DNA from: Oscillospiraceae bacterium | GTDB taxonomy: Bacteria > Bacillota > Clostridia > Oscillospirales > Acutalibacteraceae | Length of the DNA stretch: 64,000 nt | NCBI GenBank assembly: GCA_902790325.1 | Contig: CADARP010000005.1 | Span: forward strand, 1,199-65,198 | Reading direction: 5' to 3' | Shown here: positions 25,770 to 35,057 of the stretch, one piece after another | Layout: every line of letters starts with the position of its first letter | How positions within the stretch are numbered: the first letter of the stretch is position 1 | Translations under genes and position numbers: made by a program | The notes under the pieces: model-generated | The model's database searches: none | What the model saw: only the letters and a program-made list of their open reading frames with translations | What the model was told of the DNA's origin: nothing

Positions 25770-26861
25770 ATGACGATCTTACAAACGCTGACAGATTTTT
25801 CCAACCGCTACGGCGCCGATCCGGATCTGGTGCTCGCCGGCGGCGGCAACACGTCCGCAAAGGACGGCAATGTTCTGTATATCAAAGGTTCGGGCACCGC
25901 GCTCGCCACGATCACGGCGGACGGGTTTGTCGCAATGGACAGACGCAGGCTCGACGGGATGTGGGACAAAACGTACCCCGAGGCGGACGACGCGCGCGAA
26001 GCGGCGGCGCTCGCAGACCTGATGGCGGCCAAGCGCCCCGGAGAGGAGAACAAGCGTCCGAGCGTGGAGACGCTGCTGCACGCGCTGTTTCCGCAGCGCT
26101 ATGTGCTGCATCTGCATCCGGCGGCGGTCAACGGCTTGACCTGCGCGGTCGACGGCAAGGCGTGGGCGCACAGACTGTTTGCGCATACGGTGTGGATCGA
26201 CGCGTGCAAACCCGGCTATGTGCTCGCAAAGCGCTGCCGTGCGTGTATGGAAGCGTACAAGGCGGAAACGGGACACGACGCGCAGGTGCTGCTGCTGCAG
26301 AACCACGGCGTATTTTTTGCCGCGGACGATCCGCAGACGCTCGACGATCTGCTTGCGGATATGCTCGATACGCTGCGCACACAGTATCGGGAAAGACCGG
26401 ATTTCACGTCCGCTGCCGCGGAAGACGCGCAGCTCGGCGCACGTCTTGCCGCGCTGTACGGCGGCGTGTACCGCTTCAACGGGTCTGCCGAGGCGGTGCG
26501 CTTTTCCGACAGTCCTTCGTCGATGGCGCCGCTTATGAAGCCGTTTACGCCCGACCACATCGTGTACTGCAAGGCGTTCCCGCTGTATCTGCGTGCCGGC
26601 GATGATGCGGAGAAGGCGTTCGCGGCGTATCGCGCGGCGTACGGTTTCGCGCCGAAACTGTGCTATGTGCAGCACGGCGGGTTCTACGCGCTGGGCGAGA
26701 CGGACAAGCAGGCCGCGACGACCGCGCTGCTGGCGCTCGACGCGGTCAAGATCGCCGTTTACAGCCGCGCATTCGGCGGCGCGCTGCCGCAGAGCGACGC
26801 GCTGACCGACTTTATCGTAAACTGGGAAGTGGAAGCCTACCGCGCCAGGAAAGCCGAATAA
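25770..26861 (+). CDS. Class II aldolase/adducin-family protein
   Basis: The 363-residue protein has a class II aldolase domain. LAGGGNTSAKDG at residues 22-33 binds the phosphate, PSVET with E100 gives the catalytic glutamate, HLHP (H114, H116) and QNHGVFFA provide the zinc ligands. The C-terminal third, about residues 240-363, is an extension seen in larger members of unknown substrate. The reaction is probably retro-aldol cleavage of a sugar phosphate such as rhamnulose- or fuculose-1-phosphate, but the substrate is open. It is 13 nt from the following PHP gene. The ATG is preceded by GGAGAGAA. Confidence 0.8.
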   Translation: MTILQTLTDFSNRYGADPDLVLAGGGNTSAKDGNVLYIKGSGTALATITADGFVAMDRRRLDGMWDKTYPEADDAREAAALADLMAAKRPGEENKRPSVETLLHALFPQRYVLHLHPAAVNGLTCAVDGKAWAHRLFAHTVWIDACKPGYVLAKRCRACMEAYKAETGHDAQVLLLQNHGVFFAADDPQTLDDLLADMLDTLRTQYRERPDFTSAAAEDAQLGARLAALYGGVYRFNGSAEAVRFSDSPSSMAPLMKPFTPDHIVYCKAFPLYLRAGDDAEKAFAAYRAAYGFAPKLCYVQHGGFYALGETDKQAATTALLALDAVKIAVYSRAFGGALPQSDALTDFIVNWEVEAYRARKAE

Positions 26862-26874
26862 AGGAGAGCTTGAC

Positions 26875-28035
26875 ATGGACGTTTTACGTTTTCTGAACGC
26901 CACGACTGCCGGAGAACGACTGTCGAATCTGCAAACGCTGATCGACGCCGAAACCGAAAAACCGCCTGTCTCCGACGTGTTCGTCAACAACCATATCCAC
27001 ACGACGTATTCCTTCTCGCCCTATTCGCCGACGGCGGCGGTCTGGTTCGCCCGCATGGCGACGCTGCCCGCGGCGGGGATCATCGACCACGATTCGATCG
27101 CCGGCGCGCGGGAGTTTATCCGCGCCGGAGAGATCGCGGGCGTGGCGACGACCGTCGGGATCGAGTGCCGCGTCAGTATGCGCGGAACGCCGCTGGAGGA
27201 CCGCTATATCAACAATACCGACCAGAAGGGCATCGCGTACATGGTGCTGCACGGCGTGCCGCACGGCGAGATCGAGCGCGTGCAGGCGCACTTCGCGCCG
27301 TATCGTGCGCACCGCAACGACCGCAACCGCAGGATGGTGCGGAATATCAACGCGCTGCTGGAGGACGCGGGCATCCGGCTCGACTTTGAGCGGGACGTGC
27401 TGCCGCTGTCGCAGTACGCGGACGGCGGCTCCGTGACGGAGCGTCACCTGATCTGTGCGCTGTGCCGTGCGATCGTGGATATGTGCGGCCGCGCGGGAAC
27501 GGTGCGGTTCCTCGAAGACACGCTTTCGCTGCCGCTGTCCGACAAGCAGCGCGCGCAGCTCGGCGACGCGGACAACCCCTATTTCGACTACGATCTGCTC
27601 GGCGTGCTGAAATCGGCGTTCGTTTCGCGCATCTATGTTCCGGCGACGGACGAGTGCATGCACGCGCGCGAGCTTGCCGCGCTGGCGAAAGAGACGGGCG
27701 CGCTGCTGTGCTATGCCTATCTCGGCGACGTGACGGACAGCGTGACCGGCGACAAACGTTCCGGTAAATTTGAGGACGGCTATCTCGATGAGTTGTTCGA
27801 GACGCTGCGCGCGCTCGAAGTCGACGCGGTGACGTACATGCCCTCGCGCAACACGCTCGCGCAGCTTCGGCGTGTGCAGGCGCTGTGCGACGCGGGCGGT
27901 TTTCTGCAGATCTCCGGCGAGGACGTCAACTCCCCGCGGCAGAGCTTTGTCTGCGAGCAGCTCCGGCTGCCGGAGTTTCGCCGTCTGACAGACGCGACGT
28001 GGGCGCTGATCGAACGCGAGAGATCCATGTCCTGA
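26875..28035 (+). CDS. PHP-domain metal-dependent phosphoesterase-like protein
   Basis: The 386-residue protein has the PHP motifs NNHIHTTYSFSPYS (H40, H42) and IIDHDSIAG (D71-H72-D73), then GIECRVSM. These hold a di- or trinuclear metal centre. It lacks polymerase domains. Members are phosphatases or related hydrolases. A long middle region (about residues 105-245) is unlike HisK and may recognise the substrate. With the aldolase it could form a two-step sugar-phosphate pathway (inference). GGAGAG precedes the ATG. Confidence 0.75.
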   Translation: MDVLRFLNATTAGERLSNLQTLIDAETEKPPVSDVFVNNHIHTTYSFSPYSPTAAVWFARMATLPAAGIIDHDSIAGAREFIRAGEIAGVATTVGIECRVSMRGTPLEDRYINNTDQKGIAYMVLHGVPHGEIERVQAHFAPYRAHRNDRNRRMVRNINALLEDAGIRLDFERDVLPLSQYADGGSVTERHLICALCRAIVDMCGRAGTVRFLEDTLSLPLSDKQRAQLGDADNPYFDYDLLGVLKSAFVSRIYVPATDECMHARELAALAKETGALLCYAYLGDVTDSVTGDKRSGKFEDGYLDELFETLRALEVDAVTYMPSRNTLAQLRRVQALCDAGGFLQISGEDVNSPRQSFVCEQLRLPEFRRLTDATWALIERERSMS

Positions 28036-28076
28036 TTTTTTCGATCAAATGTGACAACGACCAAAGGAGAACGACA

Positions 28077-28835
28077 ATGAAAAGGGTACTGGCACTGGTC
28101 ATGACGCTGTGTCTTGCGTTCACGACCGTTTCTTTTGCGGCACGGGGCGCGGACAAATACTACGCGCTCACGATGGGTGTGCACAAATACGCGGGCAACA
28201 ATACGGTTGTGGACGCGTCCGGTATAGCGAGCGTGACGTATTACCGCCACAAGGACGGCTCGACCGGTTCCGCCAACCATATCTACGACATTGCGGAAGG
28301 CGAACAGTTTACACTGACGACCGAGATCCGCCAGGAGCAGAAGGAGTTCTTTACGTTCCTTTGCTGGCTCGATGAATACGGCACGGTGATCGGCAAAGAG
28401 CCGACGCTCGAGATCACGGTTGACCGGTCGAGAGCGGCGTTTGCGACGTACGTCGAGAACGCGAGCCGCCATCTGCTGACGTACAAGATCGTCGGCGAGG
28501 GCAGCGTTTCCGTCTCGTCCGATCATCAGGTCTTTTCGGGTTACGGCTGCGTCAGTCTCCTGCACGGCGCGAGCGCCGAGATCCACTTTGCGCCCGGCAA
28601 GGGCGGCTCGGCGTATTACATCAAGGTCGACGGTGAGAAGGTCGCCTTCCTGCCCAATGCGCTCGAACAGCTCGGCGCCGCCGTCAAGGGCGGTAAGATC
28701 AAGGCCGTGTTTCAGGCGCTGCTCAATATTGTCAAATTTTACATCGGCAAGGAAGCCGTTTACACGATCAAGCGTGTGGAGCACGACTGCACGTTCGAGG
28801 TCGGTTTTATGAGATCGCCGCTTGCATACCGATGA
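28077..28835 (+). CDS. Secreted protein of unknown function
   Basis: The 252-residue protein has a clear signal peptide (MKRVLALVMTLCLAFTTVSFAA). The rest is beta-rich with HIYDIAEGEQFTLTTEI and FLCWLDEYGTVIG segments. These resemble the extracellular beta-sandwich repeats of gut Clostridia that keep an F-x-CW core. A helix about residues 195-225 precedes the C-terminus. I do not recognise a named family. AAAGGAGA precedes the ATG. It follows the PHP gene by 41 nt. Confidence 0.6.
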   Translation: MKRVLALVMTLCLAFTTVSFAARGADKYYALTMGVHKYAGNNTVVDASGIASVTYYRHKDGSTGSANHIYDIAEGEQFTLTTEIRQEQKEFFTFLCWLDEYGTVIGKEPTLEITVDRSRAAFATYVENASRHLLTYKIVGEGSVSVSSDHQVFSGYGCVSLLHGASAEIHFAPGKGGSAYYIKVDGEKVAFLPNALEQLGAAVKGGKIKAVFQALLNIVKFYIGKEAVYTIKRVEHDCTFEVGFMRSPLAYR

Positions 28836-28925
28836 ACGCATTCTTTTGATTTCCGGTTTCTTCCTGCATATTTCGCCCGGTTCTGTTTACAATAAGGGCG
28901 AAAAGCAGAGAAGGAGTTGAAAGAA

Positions 28926-29150
28926 ATGCTTGACAAAATCTCGCTGATCCTGGTCGTGATCGGCGCGCTGAACTGGGGCAGCATCGGTCTGTTTCAGTTC
29001 GACGTCGTGGCGTGGATCTTCGGCGGTCAGGGTGCGGTCATCAGCCGGATCATTTACACATTGGTCGCGCTGGCCGGCGTGTGGTGCCTGTCCCTGCTGT
29101 TCAGGGAAAACGCGCTGCTTGCGGAGTCCGGCGACGACGTGTCCCACTGA
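28926..29150 (+). CDS. DUF378 small membrane protein
   Basis: The 74-residue protein has two transmembrane helices and the DUF378 pattern ILVVIGALNWGSIGLFQFDVV followed by ISRIIYTLVALAGVW. It resembles Bacillus YuzA. Function is unknown. The ATG at 28926 is 9 nt from AAGGAG; the TTG at 28917 touches the ribosome site. Confidence 0.85.
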   Translation: MLDKISLILVVIGALNWGSIGLFQFDVVAWIFGGQGAVISRIIYTLVALAGVWCLSLLFRENALLAESGDDVSH

Positions 29151-29165
29151 AACAATAAAGAGAAA

Positions 29166-29206
29166 CAGAGATGTGAACGCATTCGGTTCGCATCTCTGCT
29201 TTTTTA
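29166..29206 (+). terminator. Terminator of the DUF378 gene
   Basis: A 13-bp stem with one wobble (CAGAGATG-GAAC/GTTC-CATCTCTG) is followed by CTTTTTT. Confidence 0.9.
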
Positions 29207-29243
29207 ATCGCTTTTCGGAAAGTTGGGGGATTCCGTTTTCCGG

Positions 29244-29319
29244 TGTCATCGCGAGGAGCGAAGCGACGCGGCGATCTCCCAAAGATGCCGGTTAAGGCGT
29301 TGCTTTTTCGCAATGACAG
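29244..29319. repeat. REP-like palindromic repeat next to the truncated MocR gene
   Basis: The element begins TGTCATCGCGAGGAGCGAAG and ends CGCAATGACA, giving 10-bp near-perfect inverted ends. The ends match the widespread TGTCATTGCGAGGAGCGAAG class of dispersed palindromes. It lies 44 nt from the early stop of the MocR gene. Confidence 0.7.
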
Positions 29320-29363
29320 TACTTCTTGTTTGCACGATTCCCAAATTTCCGTGATGAACCTTT

Positions 29364-30455
29364 TTAATCGTCCCCGAGCATTTCGCGCCGCTTTTTGCGG
29401 CGGACGCGGTTGATGTGACGCTCGAAGTCGCCGTCCGTGAGCAGCTGCGCGAGCACATACTGCATGAACGTCGGCACGGTGCACGAATAGAAGCCGAGTT
29501 TCTGCCGGAATACGCTCGTCAGATGCCGCGGCAGCACGAGGTACCCCGCGCGGATGGACGGGGAGATCGTTTTGGAAAATGTATTCAGGTACAGCACGTT
29601 GTCGCGGTCGGTGTGCGCGAAAAGCGTTTCCTCCGGCTTGCGCGAGACGGAGAATTCGGACTCGAAGTCGTCCTCGATGAGATACCGCCCGTCCGCCGCC
29701 CATCGCAGATACTCGTGCCGCTTGGATGCGGACGCCGTCACGCCGCTGGGGAAGCTGCGGTAGGGCGTGATGTGCAGCACGTCGGCGCTGCAGCCGGACA
29801 GCGCAAAGGAGTCGATGCCGTCCGCGCCGAGCGGCAGCATCTGCACGCGCACGTCGCACGATTCATAGACCTGGCGGATCTTTTTGTACGACGGCGATTC
29901 GATCGCGTATGTCAGCTCGCGTCCGAGCAGATCCACGATCTGTCCGTACAGGTACTCCGACCCGGAGCCGATCACGATCTGGTCGGCGGCGACATGGATG
30001 CCGCGGCTGCGCGCGAGATACTGCCCGATCGCGTCGCGCAGCGCCGGGATGCCGGCAGAGGGGGAAGGGTCCAAGATCGCGTTGCCCAGATCGCTCATGA
30101 CGCGGCGCATCGTCCGCGTCAGGACGGACACGGGGAATTCCGGCGTCGCGGACGGTCTGTGCGGGGGTTCGACTGCCGTGCTGCGGTGCACGGGGGAGGC
30201 GGCAAACGGATCGCCGGTACGGAACAGGACGAAATAGCCGCTGCGCTCGCGCGGGCGGACATAGCCCTCGTCGCACAGCAGCGCATACGCGTGCTCGACC
30301 GTGACGAGGCTCAGTCCCGTTTCCTCGGCGATCAGCCGTTTGGACGGCAGACGGCTCGCAAAGGGGAAGACGCCGCCGATGATGTCGTCGCGCAGCATCC
30401 GGTACAACTGCAGATAGGCGGGGTCGCCCGGTTTTTTTGTGATGGAATATTGCAT
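29364..30455 (-). CDS. MocR-type GntR regulator with aminotransferase domain, C-terminally truncated
   Basis: The 363-residue protein has a GntR winged helix at residues 1-75 (YLQLYRMLRDDIIGG, then LPSKRLIAEETGLSLVTVEHAY). A type I aminotransferase-like domain follows, with the PLP lysine K295 in NTFSKTISPSIRAG. MocR regulators such as PdxR sense PLP. Family members are usually 450-500 residues, so about 100 C-terminal residues, the small aminotransferase subdomain, are missing. The reading frame ends just before a REP-like repeat. The gene diverges from an ECF S-component, which fits a vitamin B6 uptake role (inference). It may be non-functional. Confidence 0.8.
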   Translation of the reverse strand: MQYSITKKPGDPAYLQLYRMLRDDIIGGVFPFASRLPSKRLIAEETGLSLVTVEHAYALLCDEGYVRPRERSGYFVLFRTGDPFAASPVHRSTAVEPPHRPSATPEFPVSVLTRTMRRVMSDLGNAILDPSPSAGIPALRDAIGQYLARSRGIHVAADQIVIGSGSEYLYGQIVDLLGRELTYAIESPSYKKIRQVYESCDVRVQMLPLGADGIDSFALSGCSADVLHITPYRSFPSGVTASASKRHEYLRWAADGRYLIEDDFESEFSVSRKPEETLFAHTDRDNVLYLNTFSKTISPSIRAGYLVLPRHLTSVFRQKLGFYSCTVPTFMQYVLAQLLTDGDFERHINRVRRKKRREMLGDD

Positions 30456-30501
30456 CTGGTCTTATAAAAAACTCCTTTTCTGACTATTTCTCTAAAACCA
30501 G
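30456..30501. promoter_or_regulatory. Candidate MocR operator in the divergent spacer
   Basis: CTGGTCTTA at 30456-30464 and TAAAACCAG at 30493-30501 form an inverted pair with one mismatch. The right half ends 9 nt upstream of a TATACT -10 box (30510-30515) for the ECF gene, which lacks a good -35. That fits an activator-dependent promoter. Confidence 0.45.
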
Positions 30502-30547
30502 AATCAGTATATACTAAAGCAAATCAAAAAGCAAGGGGGAATATGCA

Positions 30548-31075
30548 ATGAAACAAAAAACACAGGATTCGCTCGTATGGCTGACCACGACCGCGCTGTT
30601 TATGGCGATGAACGTCGTGATGTGTTCGTTCAGCATCCCCGTGCCCGGCGGACATCTGTATCTCTGCGACGCGGTGATCTGCACGGCGGCGATCCTGCTG
30701 GACCCGCTCGCGGCATTTCTCGTCGGCGGCGTCGGCTCCTTTCTGGGCGATCTGATCTTCTATCCGCTGCCGATGTTCGTGTCCTTGGCGACGCACGGTC
30801 TGCAGGCGCTTGCGATCTCGCTCATTGCGCATTACGCGCTCAAAAAACATCCCGTTCTGGCGTCCGGCGTCGGCGTGACGGTCGGCACGGTCATCCTGGT
30901 CGTCGGCTATTCGCTGGGCCGAGCGTTCGTCTACGCGACGCCCGAAGCCGCGCTCGTCAAGCTCCCGTACGAAGTGCTGCAGGGCACCGTCGGCGCGGTC
31001 GGCGGGATGCTGCTGGTGTGGAAGGGAAACCTGCACACGCTGTATAAGAAGGCGCAGAGACGCTTGGATACATAA
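30548..31075 (+). CDS. ECF transporter S-component, possibly for a B6 vitamer
   Basis: The 175-residue membrane protein has six hydrophobic segments and the S-component pattern: LTTTALFMAMNVVMCSFSIP at the start and AAFLVGGVGSFLGDLIFYP in the third helix. S-components bind a vitamin and join a shared energising module (EcfAA'T), not encoded here. The divergent MocR regulator suggests a pyridoxine-type substrate; this is inference from PdxR-linked ECF genes. The ATG follows AAGGGGGAA. Confidence 0.75.
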   Translation: MKQKTQDSLVWLTTTALFMAMNVVMCSFSIPVPGGHLYLCDAVICTAAILLDPLAAFLVGGVGSFLGDLIFYPLPMFVSLATHGLQALAISLIAHYALKKHPVLASGVGVTVGTVILVVGYSLGRAFVYATPEAALVKLPYEVLQGTVGAVGGMLLVWKGNLHTLYKKAQRRLDT

Positions 31076-31106
31076 AAAATCTCCGGAACCGATCCCAAAA
31101 TGAACA

Positions 31107-31130
31107 CGGGGCTGCGTTTTTGCAGCCCCG
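31107..31130. terminator. Hairpin between convergent ECF and GPH genes
   Basis: A 9-bp stem CGGGGCTGC/GCAGCCCCG with a T-rich loop sits between the two stops. T-runs after the stem are short on both strands, so termination may be partial. Confidence 0.6.
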
Positions 31131-31148
31131 TAAACCATATCTTCCGCC

Positions 31149-32585
31149 TTATTCCGTCTGCTCCGCCGCACGCTGTTTCGCGAGGTCGGCGCGGACGGTT
31201 TGCAGTTTCTTCTTGGACAGGTCGTACCCGAAAAACAGCAGGAGCGCCATCAGCGCGAGCATGATCGCGGGCACGAGCGTGGAGATGTCGTAGAGTTTCG
31301 AGAGCACCGTGTCGCTCAGACCGATGCCTTGCTTCGACAGCTCGCCGTCGTAGGCGATAAACGCCAGCAGCGCGTTGAGACCGACGCCCGCGAGCGTATG
31401 ACCGAGCTTGCGCATGAAGGAGAACACGGCGTAGGACATGCCCTCCTCGCGCTTGCCGGTACGGCTTTCGTGCCAGTCGATCGCATCCATCGCCAGCGCC
31501 CAGATCTCCAGCACGAGAGACGCCTGGCCGAGACCGGAAAAGAAGATCAGCACAAGGAAAACGGACGGATTGTGCGCGAGCGCCGTCCCGCGCAGCGCGA
31601 ACAGGATTAGGTTCGCCGCCGCCGCAAACGCCATGCCGACGGCACACAGCTCCTTTTTGCCGTACTTTTTGATGAGCCGGTTCATGAAGGGGATGAGCAT
31701 CGCCATCGGCAGGTACGTGAAGACCGTCACGAACGCGTACAGGCCGGGCTTGTGGTAATAGTCCGTGAACAGATACGCGTAGGTCGACAAATAGTAAAAC
31801 TGGAACGAGGCCAGCAGCATGGACGCGAGCGACAGCGTGATGAACGCGCGGTTGCACAGCAGCTCTTTGATCGTCGCGACCGCGGTGTGTTCCCTGTCCT
31901 TCGGGCGCTTCTGCGGCGCGATGCGCTCTTTGGTCATCTTGTAGTGCAGGAAATACACCGCAACGGAGAGCGCGGACAATACCAGCACGCACCAGAACAG
32001 TTTCGTCTCGTCCAGCGCCTTGATGTCGGTGCCGTTGGCATATTTGCCGGTCACGGTATATACGATCATCGGCAGCAGGATCGTGCCGGGCAGTCCGCCG
32101 ACGCCCGCGCCGATGGAACGCCACATCGACAGCGACGAACGCTCCAGCTCGTCGTCCGTCACGACCGACGCCAGCGAACCGTACGGGATGTTGACGGCGG
32201 TGTACATCATGCCGTAAAAGATGTAGGTCACATAGGCGTAGATCAGGTATTTCGTTTCGGACAGACCGGGGATTTTCAGAAACATGAGCGCGGCCGCGAC
32301 CGCGAGCGGGACGGAGAACCCCAGAATCCACGGGCGGAACTGTCCTCTCGGGTTGGGCTTGCGCGACTGGATGAACGCGCCCCAGAGCGGGTCGTTGATC
32401 GCGTCCCAGATGCGCGCGACCAGGATCAGCACGACGACCTTGCCGGGACTGATGCCGAGCGCGTCGGTATAGAATTTATTCTGGAACGCGCCGATCAGCG
32501 AAAACGTCAGCAGACCCGCCGCGTCGCCGAGCGCGTAGCCGACTTTGTCTTTCATTTTGATGCCGTGCGTTGCGGTTGCAGACAA
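31149..32585 (-). CDS. GPH-family sugar:cation symporter
   Basis: The 478-residue protein has 12 predicted transmembrane helices and the glycoside-pentoside-hexuronide family pattern: KVGYALGDAAGLLTF near the start and RIWDAINDPLWGAFIQSRKP in helix 2. It would import di- or oligosaccharides or glycosides with sodium or protons. It is the last gene of the operon with GH130 and GH5-like enzymes and probably feeds them. The TTG at 32585 has GGAGGGAGA upstream; the ATG at 32555 is the alternative but lacks a good ribosome site. Confidence 0.85.
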   Translation of the reverse strand: MSATATHGIKMKDKVGYALGDAAGLLTFSLIGAFQNKFYTDALGISPGKVVVLILVARIWDAINDPLWGAFIQSRKPNPRGQFRPWILGFSVPLAVAAALMFLKIPGLSETKYLIYAYVTYIFYGMMYTAVNIPYGSLASVVTDDELERSSLSMWRSIGAGVGGLPGTILLPMIVYTVTGKYANGTDIKALDETKLFWCVLVLSALSVAVYFLHYKMTKERIAPQKRPKDREHTAVATIKELLCNRAFITLSLASMLLASFQFYYLSTYAYLFTDYYHKPGLYAFVTVFTYLPMAMLIPFMNRLIKKYGKKELCAVGMAFAAAANLILFALRGTALAHNPSVFLVLIFFSGLGQASLVLEIWALAMDAIDWHESRTGKREEGMSYAVFSFMRKLGHTLAGVGLNALLAFIAYDGELSKQGIGLSDTVLSKLYDISTLVPAIMLALMALLLFFGYDLSKKKLQTVRADLAKQRAAEQTE

Positions 32586-32622
32586 AACGATCTCTCCCTC
32601 CGTTCCTTTCCGGACACGTGCG

Positions 32623-33573
32623 TTACTGCGCGCAGTCGTGCGCGAGCACATAGTCGATCACATCGTCCGCGGTCGTGAACGCGAGCGCGACCGATGTGTC
32701 CGCGGCGCCGTAGTAAACGGCGATCCGGCCGGTTGCGCTGTCCGCAAGCGCGGCGCACGGGAAGACGACGTTCGGCACGTCGCCCACGCATTCATATGTT
32801 TCGTGCGGGCCGAGCAGGAAGCTGTCGGCGCGGTGCAGCACTTTCCACGGCTCGTTCTTGTCGAGCAGCGCCGCGCCCATGCTGTAAGAAAAGCCGTTGC
32901 AGCTTGTCAGCACGCCGTGATAGAACATCAGCCAGTATTTGTCCGTTTCGATCGGCGTGGGGCCGGCGCCGACCTTGGTCATCTCCCAGTTCTTGACGGG
33001 CGACATGACGAAGCGGTGCTTGCCCCAATAGGTCAGATCGGGGCTGTGCATGAGGAAAATGTCGCCGTAGGGCGTGTGGCCGCGGTCGCACGGACGGATC
33101 AGCAGGACGTATTCGCCGCCGATTTTGCGCGGGAAGAGCACGCCGTTGCGCGCGACGGGATAGCTCGCTTCCTCGAGCTCGGTCCACTGCGCGAAGTTTT
33201 CGGTATACGCGACGCCGATCACGGTGCCGTGCGGCGTGAGCTTGACCCAGGTCAGGTAGTACACGCCGTCGATTTCGCACAGCCGCGGGTCGTAGCCCTC
33301 GAAAATCCGGCGTTCGCTCAACTGCCAGTGTACGCCGTCGTCGCTGAACCCGGTGACGAGGACCTGGTCGCGCGTGCGCAGATCGACGCGGAACACGCCC
33401 GCGAACCTGCCGCGGAACGGCACGACCGCCGAGTTGAAGATGCTGTTGGCAAAGAACAGATTGTCGCGCGTGATGATGGGGTTGCCGCCGAAACGCCAGA
33501 CCGGGTAGGGGAAGCCCTGCGGCTTTTCCTGCCACGGCAGGTTCGGGATGGGGTTGCCGATGATGGTTGCCAT
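32623..33573 (-). CDS. GH130 glycoside phosphorylase-like protein
   Basis: The 316-residue five-bladed beta-propeller protein has GH130 hallmarks: NPIITRDNL near the start, GYDPRLCEIDGVYYLTW and the phosphate-binding segment VGAGPTPIETDKYWLMFYHG. GH130 enzymes phosphorolyse beta-mannosides, such as mannosyl-glucose or beta-1,2-mannobiose, giving mannose-1-phosphate. No signal peptide is seen, so it acts on imported disaccharides. The exact linkage is not readable. GGAGGAA precedes the ATG. It lies 17 nt after the GH5-like gene. Confidence 0.85.
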   Translation of the reverse strand: MATIIGNPIPNLPWQEKPQGFPYPVWRFGGNPIITRDNLFFANSIFNSAVVPFRGRFAGVFRVDLRTRDQVLVTGFSDDGVHWQLSERRIFEGYDPRLCEIDGVYYLTWVKLTPHGTVIGVAYTENFAQWTELEEASYPVARNGVLFPRKIGGEYVLLIRPCDRGHTPYGDIFLMHSPDLTYWGKHRFVMSPVKNWEMTKVGAGPTPIETDKYWLMFYHGVLTSCNGFSYSMGAALLDKNEPWKVLHRADSFLLGPHETYECVGDVPNVVFPCAALADSATGRIAVYYGAADTSVALAFTTADDVIDYVLAHDCAQ

Positions 33574-33590
33574 ATCGTATTCCTCCGGTT

Positions 33591-35045
33591 TCAGAATTGA
33601 ATCTCTATTGTATGTCTGCCTGCCGGCGTGCGCACGGATGTAACGCCGCCGCAGGTACAGTCGCCTGTTTCGCCGTCTACGGTCAATTCCCGCACAGGGA
33701 ACGGTGTACAGACGGTGCTCTCGCCGGGCGCGTCCTGCGAGAATGTCATGCGGAAGACGCGCGTTTGCGGGTCGAACGCGTATTGTTCGATCGTGCCGCA
33801 GACCGCCTGCGGGTACGGCCGCACAAACACGCGCATCAGCGGCGAGTCGAAGAAAGCGTCGCCGTACTGCCAGTAGGCGTGGCTCCATTTGCTGCGGTCG
33901 AACAGCGCGAGCAGAAACGAGATGTGCCCGAGCCATTGGTCGTCGTCCGGGCTGCCGAAGCCGCCCCACTCGCCGACGACCACGGGCATCTGCAGCCGCT
34001 TCTGCGTTTTGGCATGTTCGCCGAAGATCCCGCCGACACGTTCGTTGCTCGCGTATCGGTAGTCGGGCGTGTCCACCATGAAATCATATGCGTGCGGCGC
34101 GAACGCCTGCTGCGCGTCCCGCCTGCCGCCGAATGCGATCGGTTCCGCCCGGCAGGGTACGCCGAGATTGGAATAGTAGTTGTTCTCTATGAAGAGCAGT
34201 TTGTCCGTGCCCGTATCACGGATCGCTTTGCCGACACGGCGCAGGAACGGCGTATACTTCGTGCGGTCAAACCGTGCGATCACCGCATCCAGCGCGCGCG
34301 TCGCCTCGCGCAGAACGGGGTATGTGATATGGCCGTAGCCCTTCGCTTTGCGGTCGGGGGCGCGCAGGTCGCGCAGGAGCTGCACGCGATGCACGTTCCG
34401 GCCGAACAGTACGGCTTTTGCCGCGCCGCCGACGATGCTGCGGAAACACGCGCCGCCCGGCGTGCCGGGAAACGGCTCGTTGAACAGATCGAACCCGATG
34501 ACGGCGTCCTTGCCGCCCAGACGCGCCGCGACGTGCGCCCAAAGGGCGGCGAAACGGTCTTGCAGCCCGACGCCGCCGACCGGCGTGTTTGCCCAGAAGT
34601 GGTCGAACGCGCTGTGGCACGCCTTGCCCCAGAAGTAATCCTCCGCCCAGACAAAACGCGTCGGATGCACCTTGTGTCCGTTTGTCAGCGCTGCCCACCG
34701 CGGCGCGCCGTCGCCGTTGGTCACCGGCGAAAACAGATCCTGGTGCATGTCGAGAAAAACGTATATTTCGTACTGTGCGCACAAATCGAGCACGTCGGAA
34801 ACGCTGTCGAGATACGCTTCGTTATACTGCCCGATCGCCGGTTCGAGTTTCGCCCACGTAAAGCCCAGCCGGATGAGGTTGATCCCGTGTTCGCGGAACC
34901 GGCGCAGATCCTTTTCGGTGAGCGGAAATGTCTGTGTGCCGTGTGCGTCATAGTCCGATTTGTCCACGACGTTGACGCCGCAGAAAATGCGTTCTCTGCC
35001 CGCGTCGTCAACGAATCGCGTGCCCTGTGTACGGATCGCGTTCAT
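33591..35045 (-). CDS. GH5-family glycosidase, endoglycoceramidase-like
   Basis: The 484-residue protein has a clan GH-A barrel: INLIRLGFTWAKLEP, FLDMHQDLFS, the acid/base glutamate E190 in FDLFNEPFPG and the nucleophile E359 in VVVGEWGGFG. A C-terminal beta domain starts near residue 400. MHQDLFS and FNEPFPG together are typical of the endoglycosylceramidase-type subfamilies of GH5. Without a signal peptide it would act inside the cell on an imported glycoside. The ATG at 35045 is 7 nt from AAAGGGG; the ATG at 35051 is too close. It overlaps no gene but is 12 nt from the MFS gene. Confidence 0.8.
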   Translation of the reverse strand: MNAIRTQGTRFVDDAGRERIFCGVNVVDKSDYDAHGTQTFPLTEKDLRRFREHGINLIRLGFTWAKLEPAIGQYNEAYLDSVSDVLDLCAQYEIYVFLDMHQDLFSPVTNGDGAPRWAALTNGHKVHPTRFVWAEDYFWGKACHSAFDHFWANTPVGGVGLQDRFAALWAHVAARLGGKDAVIGFDLFNEPFPGTPGGACFRSIVGGAAKAVLFGRNVHRVQLLRDLRAPDRKAKGYGHITYPVLREATRALDAVIARFDRTKYTPFLRRVGKAIRDTGTDKLLFIENNYYSNLGVPCRAEPIAFGGRRDAQQAFAPHAYDFMVDTPDYRYASNERVGGIFGEHAKTQKRLQMPVVVGEWGGFGSPDDDQWLGHISFLLALFDRSKWSHAYWQYGDAFFDSPLMRVFVRPYPQAVCGTIEQYAFDPQTRVFRMTFSQDAPGESTVCTPFPVRELTVDGETGDCTCGGVTSVRTPAGRHTIEIQF

Positions 35046-35057
35046 ATGCATTCCCCT

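Noticed and set aside
28865-28893. Promoter of the DUF378 gene with TACAAT
   Set aside because: The matching -35 (TGCATA) is too weak to support without data.
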